A DNA stretch of 6,055 bases, taken from assembly GCA_013695115.1 (NCBI GenBank), contig JACDBD010000159.1, forward strand, positions 1 to 6,055, read 5' to 3'. The translations under genes and the position numbers were made by a program. The notes below the pieces were generated by a model. The model saw only the letters and a list, made by a program, of their open reading frames with translations, made no database searches and was not told the origin of the DNA. This document shows, one piece after another, positions 1 to 4,584 of this stretch (the first letter of the stretch is position 1; every line of letters starts with the position of its first letter). This DNA comes from Actinomycetota bacterium (GTDB taxonomy: Bacteria; Actinomycetota; Acidimicrobiia; IMCC26256; JACDBD01).

Positions 1-269
1 CCCCACAGCATCGTGCACACGACCCGCTGGCCGACGGAGCGGTCGGAAACATCGGCGCCGACCTCGCGGATCGTGCCCGCGCACTGGTACCCGACGATGT
101 GCGGGCTGCTCGCCATCTCGCCGCCGGCGCGGTTGAGCGTGTCGCCGCCCTCGATGCTGACCGCCTCGACGTCGACGAGCACGTCCCCCGGCCCGCACAC
201 CGGGTCGGGGATGTCCTCGTACCTGAAGACGTCGGGCGGGCCGGTCTCGTAGTAGACGGCGGCCTTCAT
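1..269 (-). CDS. MDR-superfamily quinone oxidoreductase / alcohol dehydrogenase-like protein, N-terminal part
   Basis: The frame runs off the left edge, so only the first 89 residues are visible. They form the GroES-like N-terminal domain of a medium-chain dehydrogenase/reductase: MKAAVYYETGPPDVFRYEDI at the start, a strand around GPGDVLVDVEAVSIEGGD (27-43), and IVGYQCAGTIREVG (58-71) followed by the GQRV turn (80-83). The family moves hydride from NAD(P)H to quinones, enones or aldehydes in the cytosol. The Cys/His zinc site found in true zinc alcohol dehydrogenases (GxCGxDxH) is absent, because the equivalent stretch reads SIEGGD. This favours the zinc-free quinone-oxidoreductase branch. 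The Rossmann NAD(P)-binding half lies outside the window. The ATG overlaps the stop of the DUF2277 gene as ATGA, so translation is probably coupled to it. Superfamily is certain; the substrate cannot be read from this piece. Confidence 0.85.
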   Translation of the reverse strand, partial: MKAAVYYETGPPDVFRYEDIPDPVCGPGDVLVDVEAVSIEGGDTLNRAGGEMASSPHIVGYQCAGTIREVGADVSDRSVGQRVVCTMLW

Positions 270-544
270 GCCGAGAATTGGGCGAGGCCCAAGCGTTCCC
301 TCACCTCCGGCCGGCGCAGCGGCGGCACCGTCTTGGGCGGCTGCCGCCGGGCCGGGACCTGTTCGAGCAGCCGCTCGGTGATGTCGGCCACCTCGAGCGC
401 GGCGACGTCCATGAGGTCGGTGATGGTTGCATTGGGTTTCGTGATGCCACTGACCTTCCGCACGTACTGGCGGGCCGCGGCCTCGATCTCTTCTCGTGTC
501 GCCGGCGGCTCGAGGCCCCGGAGCTCAGTGATGTTTCGGCACAT
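266..544 (-). CDS. DUF2277 family protein
   Basis: A 92-residue protein with the hallmark start of DUF2277 proteins, MCRNITELRGLEPPAT, followed by EIEAAARQYVRKVSG and a TKPNA segment (residues 36-40). These small soluble proteins have no known function. They have a helical core and a basic, proline-rich tail, here PARRQPPKTVPPLRRPEV (about 65-82). The length is usual for the family. The ATG at 544 is chosen because MCRNI is the conserved N-terminus. There is no Shine-Dalgarno, but a TACGCT hexamer ends 6 bases before the ATG, which suggests a leaderless transcript. The stop overlaps the start of the quinone-oxidoreductase-like gene by 4 bases (ATGA), so the two form an operon. The gene diverges from the AlkZ-like gene across only 20 bases. 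Confidence 0.9.
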   Translation of the reverse strand: MCRNITELRGLEPPATREEIEAAARQYVRKVSGITKPNATITDLMDVAALEVADITERLLEQVPARRQPPKTVPPLRRPEVRERLGLAQFSA

Positions 545-550
545 GCGGCC

Positions 551-556
551 AGCGTA
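551..556 (-). promoter_or_regulatory. Putative -10 hexamer for a leaderless DUF2277 transcript
   Basis: On the minus strand TACGCT fits the actinobacterial TAnnnT -10 pattern and is followed by exactly 6 bases before the ATG at 544. Transcription would therefore begin at or next to the start codon, which fits the lack of a ribosome binding site. No -35 match was found, as is common for this promoter class. The divergent gene starts 9 bases beyond the hexamer, so both genes' start signals share this 20-base gap. Confidence 0.4.
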
Positions 557-564
557 GGACGATC

Positions 565-1683
565 ATGGCCGCCGTGAGCACCGACGTCCTGAGCCGGCGG
601 GCGCTCAACCGGGCGACCCTCGAGCGCCAGCTGCTGCTACGCCGCGCCGACGCGCCCGTGCTCGACACCGTGCACCATCTCGTCGGCATGCAGGCCCAGG
701 TGCCGCTCAACCCTTACCTCGGGCTGTGGTCCCGGCTGGAGCGGTTCCGGCCGGACGACCTGGCGGAGCTCATCCTCGATCGAAAGGTCGTGCGCACCGT
801 CGTCATGCGGGGGACGATCCATCTGGTCACCGCCGACGATGCCCTGGTGCTGCCCCGGCTCGTGCAGCCGGTGCTCGACGCCGAACTGCGCCGCCATCGC
901 GACCACGCGCCCGTCCTCGAGCGCATCGACCTCGGCGAGGTGTTGACCGTCGCTCGCGAGATTCTCCGCGAGCCTCATACCGCGCCGCAGCTCCGAGCGG
1001 CCCTGGCCGAGCGGTTCGCCGAGCACGACGCCGCCGCGCTGGCATTCGCCTGCCGGAACCACCTCGCGCTCGTTCAGGTGCCCCCGCGCGGGATCTGGGG
1101 TCGCGCCGGCCCGGTGACGTTGGCGACCGCCGAGTCGTGGCTGGGGCGACCTATGGCGGATCCGCCGATCGATGAGGTGCTGCTGCGCTATCTCGGCGCG
1201 TTCGGGCCCGCGTCGGTGGCCGACATGACGACATGGTCACGCCTCACCGGCCTGCGGGAGGTGGTGGAGCGCCTCCGACCTCGCGTCCGCGTCTTTCACG
1301 ACGAGGCCGGTCGTGAGCTCGTCGACCTTCCCGACGCCCCCCGACCCGAGCCCGACGTGCCGGCCCCGCCACGCTTCCTGCCCGAGTTCGACAACGCGCT
1401 GCTCTCGCACGCCGACCGGTCCCGGTTTTTCGATGCCGATCAACCCCGGCTCTACGGGACGGGTGACCCCTTCCACGGGTCGGTGCTGGTCGACGGCACG
1501 CTGCGCGCCGTCTGGCGGATCGACCGGGTCAAGACCACGGATGCCGCCACCCTGGTCGTGACCCGCCTCGGCCGCCTCACCAAGCGGGCGACCTCGGCGG
1601 TCGCCGCCGAGGGCCGGCGCGTGCTCCGGTTCCTCGCCGCCGACGCCGACTCCCACGACATTCGAATGGTCCCGCTCGACTGA
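565..1683 (+). CDS. Winged-helix DNA-binding domain protein, AlkZ/YcaQ-like (possible DNA glycosylase)
   Basis: A 372-residue protein of the winged helix DNA-binding (HTH_42, formerly DUF1006) family. Family marks in order: an N-terminal helix with LSRRALNRATLERQLLL, a GMQAQ segment (residues 41-45), MRGTIHLV (81-88), a GxFGPASVADM winged-helix segment (211-221), and the conserved FLPEFDNALLSHADR loop (271-285) before a C-terminal beta region (GSVLVDGTLRAVWRI, 305-319). In studied members (Streptomyces AlkZ, E. coli YcaQ) a Q-x-Q motif removes alkylated bases or unhooks interstrand crosslinks. Q43-A-Q45 fits that motif, so glycosylase activity is plausible, but many members are untested. The ATG at 565 has AGGA 5 bases upstream; a GTG three codons later is the alternative start. 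The protein is full length. The next gene starts 14 bases after its stop. Confidence 0.88.
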   Translation: MAAVSTDVLSRRALNRATLERQLLLRRADAPVLDTVHHLVGMQAQVPLNPYLGLWSRLERFRPDDLAELILDRKVVRTVVMRGTIHLVTADDALVLPRLVQPVLDAELRRHRDHAPVLERIDLGEVLTVAREILREPHTAPQLRAALAERFAEHDAAALAFACRNHLALVQVPPRGIWGRAGPVTLATAESWLGRPMADPPIDEVLLRYLGAFGPASVADMTTWSRLTGLREVVERLRPRVRVFHDEAGRELVDLPDAPRPEPDVPAPPRFLPEFDNALLSHADRSRFFDADQPRLYGTGDPFHGSVLVDGTLRAVWRIDRVKTTDAATLVVTRLGRLTKRATSAVAAEGRRVLRFLAADADSHDIRMVPLD

Positions 1684-1684
1684 G

Positions 1685-1690
1685 TACCGT
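1685..1690 (+). promoter_or_regulatory. Putative -10 hexamer for a leaderless transcript starting at GTG 1698
   Basis: TACCGT matches TAnnnT and ends 7 bases before the GTG at 1698, the spacing expected when transcription starts on the first base of the start codon. No Shine-Dalgarno precedes either the TTG at 1692 or the GTG at 1698, so this hexamer is the best start signal and favours GTG 1698. No convincing -35 was seen. Readthrough from the upstream gene, which ends at 1683, is also possible. Confidence 0.4.
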
Positions 1691-1697
1691 CTTGGTC

Positions 1698-2258
1698 GTG
1701 GGATTCCTCGATCGGGCCAAGAAAGTGGCCGAGCAGGCCAAGGAGTTGGCCGGGGACGCGGTGGCCGACGTGCAGGCGAAGCGAGGAGCTGCGGGCGGAG
1801 CCTCCGGCCCCTCCGAATCCTCCTTGGCGTCGACCGATTCCCGGTTCGGCACGCCGTACGTACCCGGCATGCTCGGGCGTCCTGGGTGGCGCGAGCGCGG
1901 TCTCGTCGACCCTGCGGCCGTGCTCCCCATCGACGAGCGGGACCGCGCCGGTGTGCCGCGTAGCACCAAGAGCGAAGTCGTGGAGGAGCCCTTCGGTATG
2001 GGGCGACGGTGGGCCACCGCGGGGCGCTCGGCTGCGCTCTTCTACCAGTTGTATCCCGAGCACCAGGCGTGGGAGCCCCCGGGCGGCACGACACCGTCGA
2101 CCGATGTCGCGGGTGGCTCGACCGCGACGCTCCCCGACGGACGGTCGCTCGTGTTCCTCGGCGCCGACGAGTCGCGGGTTGTGCTGGAGATCACCGGCCT
2201 CGAGGCTGGGGAACAGACGAGTCTCGCCCGCACCGTCGCCGAGCATCTCGGACGCTGA
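1698..2258 (+). CDS. Uncharacterised protein with amphipathic N-terminal helix
   Basis: A 186-residue soluble protein that I do not recognise. It begins MGFLDRAKKVAEQAKELAGD, an amphipathic Lys/Ala/Glu-rich helix of the kind seen at the start of many small actinobacterial cytosolic or membrane-peripheral proteins. A Gly/Ser/Ala-rich linker follows (about 30-48), then a Pro/Gly-rich stretch with TPYVPGMLGRPGW (52-64). The C-terminal part alternates strands (ATLPDGRSLVFLGADESRVV, 143-162) and ends in a helix (SLARTVAEHL, 175-184). There is no transmembrane segment, signal peptide or catalytic motif. GTG 1698 is preferred over TTG 1692 because it gives the natural MGFLD start and sits 7 bases after a TAnnnT hexamer. 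It follows the AlkZ-like gene by 14 bases and converges with the reverse transcriptase gene 18 bases downstream. Confidence 0.75.
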   Translation: MGFLDRAKKVAEQAKELAGDAVADVQAKRGAAGGASGPSESSLASTDSRFGTPYVPGMLGRPGWRERGLVDPAAVLPIDERDRAGVPRSTKSEVVEEPFGMGRRWATAGRSAALFYQLYPEHQAWEPPGGTTPSTDVAGGSTATLPDGRSLVFLGADESRVVLEITGLEAGEQTSLARTVAEHLGR

Positions 2259-2285
2259 TCGGCTGCCAGCGCGACGTCAGATCAG
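2255..2285. terminator. Weak inverted repeat between convergent genes, possible terminator
   Basis: CTGATC (2255-2260) and GATCAG (2280-2285) are perfect inverted copies flanking 19 bases that contain a small GCTGCCAGC palindrome. They span the 18-base gap between the stop of the 186-residue protein and that of the reverse transcriptase, where both transcripts would need to end. The stem is short and has no T-run on either side, so assignment as a terminator rests mainly on position. Confidence 0.22.
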
Positions 2286-3605
2286 ACCGGTGCGACGGGA
2301 GACGAGTTCGTCGTAGGCCCCGGTCCCTTGCTGCATCGCCCAGAAGGCCGACACCAGCGGCAGGTAACCGGCGTCGATCAACCCCGAGTACGGCACGAGC
2401 CGGCGGCTGCGGGGCGTCCGTCGTCCGGTCGCGGCGTAGCGGGCCTCGCGTTGCAGGTGGTGGTCGAGCCCCTCGAGGCCCTGCGGCAGGTCGAGCATCG
2501 GGAGGAACCACGTGGCCCAAGAGAAATCGGCGCGCTCGGCTGGCACGCCGTAGAGGCGCCGGTTGCTGCGACGGACGAACGCGCCAACCGTCCGGGTCGA
2601 CGACGCGCCCTTCCGTTCCCGCCAGCGGAGCAGGCTGCGGGCGAGGCGGGTGGTCTTCGCCTTGAGTTTCCGCTCGGTGATGGGAGCGAGCCCGATCGCG
2701 CCCCCCTCGTAACGGAAGCCGAGGAAGTCCCAGGCCTCGCCCGGCGCGGTCGACGCCGACTTCTCCTCGTTGACGTCGAGGCCCCGCTCCGCGAGGCGAT
2801 CCCGAACGAGTCGCTCCACCGTCGGGAGCTCACCGGGTGGCGCGAGCACGAGAATGTCGTCGCTGTAGCGCGCGTACGTTGCACCGGTCGCGGCGATCTC
2901 GCGGTCGAGGTCACGCAGGTAGAGGGTGGCGAGCATCGGCGCGATGGGCGTTCCGGCCATGACGCCTTTGCGGCCGCCGTCGACGATGCGCCCCGATCGC
3001 ACCACCCGCGGGTCCAGCAGTGCGGTGGTCAGGAGCCTGCCCACTGGACCTTCGGCGAACGGTTCGGGGAGCCGGCTGAGGAGATCTCGCACGTCGATCG
3101 AGTTGAAGTAGTCGCGCACGTCGAGGCGCAGCGCGGCCTTGGGCTCGGTATCCGGGTCGGCGAGCACGCTGCGGAACGCGGCCCTCGCGCCGCCGCCGGG
3201 AAGAAACGACCGGCACCACGGTGAGGCCTTCTCCACCGCGGCCGGCTGCATCAGACGGTTGACCACCCTAAAGAGCAGCTCGTCGACCGGCTGGTACTGG
3301 AAGAGCCGCTTCTTGCGGCCATCAGCCTTGTTCAGCCAACCCTCTGCCGGTGGGTTCGGCTGGTAGCACCCGGCGAGAACCTCGGCGCCGACCCGGAGAT
3401 GCTCGCCCCGATCGAGGAGCCCCTCGTACTCGGCGATGCGATCGCGCCGGCGGGGCTGTCGGGTTCGGAACCCGTCGACGACCGCGACCCATGGTGCATC
3501 GGTGGCGACGTCATCGAGAAGGGAGCGGGAGGGAGGTCGCTTTGAAGCGGCATCGCCGCACTCGGAGGTACGCAAGCATCCGCCTCCAGGGATCGATGTG
3601 ACCAT
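2277..3605 (-). CDS. Stand-alone reverse transcriptase (RNA-directed DNA polymerase), class not assigned
   Basis: A complete 442-residue protein with all core reverse-transcriptase motifs in order. The N-terminal RT1-like segment is KKRLFQYQPVDELLFRVVNR (98-117), followed by RSFLPGGGARAAF (132-144). Motif A is RLDVRDYFNSID (160-171) with D162 catalytic. Motif B is GVMAGTPIAPMLATLYL (214-230). Motif C is RYSDDILV (246-253) with D249 and D250, motif D contains NEEKS (279-283) and motif E is DFLGFRYEGG (293-302). A helical, basic thumb-like region follows (about 311-420). There is no HNH endonuclease, protease, RNase H or integrase domain, and no group II intron RNA downstream, because the stop lies 18 bases from the convergent gene. 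Motif B has Ala217-Gly where most bacterial enzymes have Gln-Gly. Retron, Abi/DRT ('unknown group') or group-II-like membership is all possible. ATG 3605 is the only start in this frame after the TGA at 3696; its ribosome binding site is weak. Confidence 0.93.
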   Translation of the reverse strand: MVTSIPGGGCLRTSECGDAASKRPPSRSLLDDVATDAPWVAVVDGFRTRQPRRRDRIAEYEGLLDRGEHLRVGAEVLAGCYQPNPPAEGWLNKADGRKKRLFQYQPVDELLFRVVNRLMQPAAVEKASPWCRSFLPGGGARAAFRSVLADPDTEPKAALRLDVRDYFNSIDVRDLLSRLPEPFAEGPVGRLLTTALLDPRVVRSGRIVDGGRKGVMAGTPIAPMLATLYLRDLDREIAATGATYARYSDDILVLAPPGELPTVERLVRDRLAERGLDVNEEKSASTAPGEAWDFLGFRYEGGAIGLAPITERKLKAKTTRLARSLLRWRERKGASSTRTVGAFVRRSNRRLYGVPAERADFSWATWFLPMLDLPQGLEGLDHHLQREARYAATGRRTPRSRRLVPYSGLIDAGYLPLVSAFWAMQQGTGAYDELVSRRTGLI

Positions 3606-3695
3606 CGCGCTGTCTTGCGCTGCTCCGCTCGAAGGCGCCCGAAGGCATCCCTCCCGCTCGCCGGTGACGCTACCCGCGGTCCTGGGCGCCCGCCG
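3606..3695 (-). other. 5' region of the reverse transcriptase gene, possible leader or RNA gene
   Basis: These 90 bases lie between a short minus-strand coding-like remnant and the reverse transcriptase start. I see no convincing gene. On the minus strand they hold a TAGCGT hexamer (3672-3667) that could be a -10 without a -35, two GCCTTCG copies 10 bases apart, a possible GCC-TTCG-GGC tetraloop hairpin, and a CAGCGC-AAGA-CAGCGC direct repeat next to the start codon. Several bacterial reverse transcriptases (retrons, DRT2-like systems) use a template RNA encoded just upstream, so this is the natural place to look for one. No retron or DRT RNA signature can be recognised by eye. Confidence 0.25.
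3630..3646. repeat. Direct repeat CGAAGGC x2, 10-base spacing
   Basis: CGAAGGC occurs at 3630-3636 and again at 3640-3646, start to start exactly 10 bases, separated by GCC. The pair begins 25 bases upstream of the reverse transcriptase ATG on its strand. One helical turn of spacing would put a regulator on the same face of the DNA. The repeat is short and could be chance in such GC-rich sequence. Confidence 0.4.
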
Positions 3696-3787
3696 TCAGG
3701 CGCGCTCCACGACGTAGCTGCGGGCCCCCACGATGGTGCTCACGACAAGGTCACCCGCCTCGACCTCCGTCTCGACCGGAACAGTTG
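3696..3787 (-). pseudogene. Possible 3' remnant of an unknown gene
   Basis: On the minus strand a codon-like stretch reads TVPVETEVEAGDLV and then VSTIVGARSYVVERA before a TGA at 3698-3696. G or C occupies nearly all third positions and the residue pattern alternates like beta strands, unlike a random frame. It ends just where dinB similarity begins on the other strand (3785), and no sensible start lies upstream: the frame meets a TGA at 3821-3819, inside the dinB remnant. I read it as the C-terminal end of a gene whose front was removed by the rearrangement that also beheaded dinB. It lies in the same frame as the reverse transcriptase, separated from it by this stop and 90 bases. The family is not recognised. 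A small gene starting at GTG 3743 (15 codons) is a less likely alternative. Confidence 0.35.
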
Positions 3788-3795
3788 CCGGTCGA
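3772..3795. repeat. 8-base perfect inverted repeat at the dinB truncation point
   Basis: TCGACCGG (3772-3779) and CCGGTCGA (3788-3795) are perfect inverted copies separated by AACAGTTG. The right arm encodes the conserved PVE of dinB, and the left arm lies in the unrelated flank. The structure therefore straddles the junction. Such a hairpin could have helped breakage or template switching, but an 8-base match is expected about once by chance in a window of this size. Confidence 0.45.
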
Positions 3796-4526
3796 ACTGC
3801 TGTGGGGCGTCGGGCCGGTCACAAGGAGCGCGGCTCGCGGCGACGGGTATCCGTACCATCGGCGAGCTGGCCTCGATCTCGCCGTCAACATTGCCGCGGC
3901 TGCTCGGTGAGGCGGCAGGAGCGAAGCTCGGGTCACTCGCGGCCAACGCTGATCCTCGCCGGATCCAGACGAGTCGGCGCACCCGGTCAGTGGGTGCCCA
4001 GTCCGCCCTTGGGCGTCGCGTCGCCACCGACCAGCTGCTACGGGCGGCGCTCGGGTTTCTCGCCGACCGCGTGGCGACGAGGCTGCGGGCCAACGAACGC
4101 GCCGGACGGACCATCACCGTCCGGGTTCGGTTCACGGGCCTCCGCTCGGTCACGCGGTCGGTGACGCTGCCGTGGGCGGTTTCGACGACGCTCGCGCTCG
4201 CCGAGCTGAGCGTCGATCTCGCGAATGCGGCGCTCACCGACCATCCCGGTGAGCGCGAGATCACCCTCCTTGCGATCTCGGTCTCTAACCTGGTTGCAGA
4301 ATCCACACTCCAGCTCGAGTTGCCTCTCGGCCTCGGCGACGAACCGCACCGCCCGGGCACGGCGGCTGCCTCGGCTCGCTGGGCGTTGGACCGGGCCGTC
4401 GACGAGGTACGTGCCCGGTTCGGCCGGGATGCGGTCGGCTACGCGGCCGTCGTGTTCCGTGAAGCGCGGGGCGTCCCCGATGAGTTCAGGGAACTGGCCG
4501 AAGCGGATCGCGACGTTGACCGGTGA
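3785..4526 (+). pseudogene. dinB: dinB (DNA polymerase IV) pseudogene: 5'-truncated and frameshifted
   Basis: DNA polymerase IV is a Y-family polymerase that copies past damaged bases. Similarity begins abruptly with LPVELLWGVGPVTRS (3785-3829), the conserved join of palm and thumb. One base later the homology continues in another frame with RLAATGIRTIGELA (3831-3872), the thumb helix-hairpin-helix. The correct protein would read VTRS-RL, so there is one extra base near 3830. Then come the linker SVGAQSALGRR (from 3987) and the little finger (TITVRVRFTGLRSVTRSVTL), including a beta-clamp-binding-like QLELPL (4311-4328). About 170-190 N-terminal residues are missing, among them the metal-binding MDxDxFF and SxDE motifs of the palm, and the upstream DNA does not encode them. 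No polymerase can be made. A free little-finger fragment is conceivable but lacks a good start signal. The fragment ends 58 bases before the next gene. Confidence 0.85.
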
Positions 4527-4572
4527 AGAAGAAAATGAAGTCGGGACGACCTTGTACCCTTCCCACCGGCGC

Positions 4573-4580
4573 AGAGGGGG
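4573..4580 (+). promoter_or_regulatory. Shine-Dalgarno fixing the start of the flavoprotein gene
   Basis: AGAGGGGG lies 4 bases before the ATG at 4585. The frame is open far upstream, to 4225 inside the dinB remnant, so this site decides the start. It is preferred because the upstream extension merely shadows dinB and carries no acyl-CoA dehydrogenase similarity. Confidence 0.6.
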
Positions 4581-4584
4581 TGCC

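Noticed and set aside
1237..2246. Long minus-strand open frames over the AlkZ-like gene and the 186-residue gene
   Set aside because: They are Arg/Pro/Ala-rich, overlap two better-supported plus-strand genes and have no recognisable domain.
2328..3224. 298-codon plus-strand open frame opposite the reverse transcriptase
   Set aside because: It is antisense to an unmistakable reverse transcriptase; such long shadows are normal in very GC-rich DNA, and its residues show no family pattern.
3511..3648. 45-codon minus-strand frame starting MPSGAFERSS across the reverse transcriptase start
   Set aside because: The purine-rich run abuts its ATG with no spacing, it has no recognisable content, and the reverse transcriptase frame gives a complete protein from ATG 3605.
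2259..3695. Group II intron carrying the reverse transcriptase
   Set aside because: There is no room for domains V-VI after the stop (18 bases to the next gene), and no GTGYG-type 5' end or maturase-endonuclease tail is visible.
2277..3790. Retron or diversity-generating retroelement
   Set aside because: I could not see an msr/msd inverted-repeat pair or any template/variable repeat pair; the class is left open rather than named.
4555..4560. TACCCT as a -10 for the flavoprotein gene
   Set aside because: No -35 lies at a suitable distance (TTGACC at 4516 is 33 bases away); the match is too weak to list.
4225..4584. In-frame upstream extension of the flavoprotein gene
   Set aside because: It overlaps the dinB remnant in another frame and has no family similarity; the Shine-Dalgarno at 4573 and normal family length support ATG 4585.
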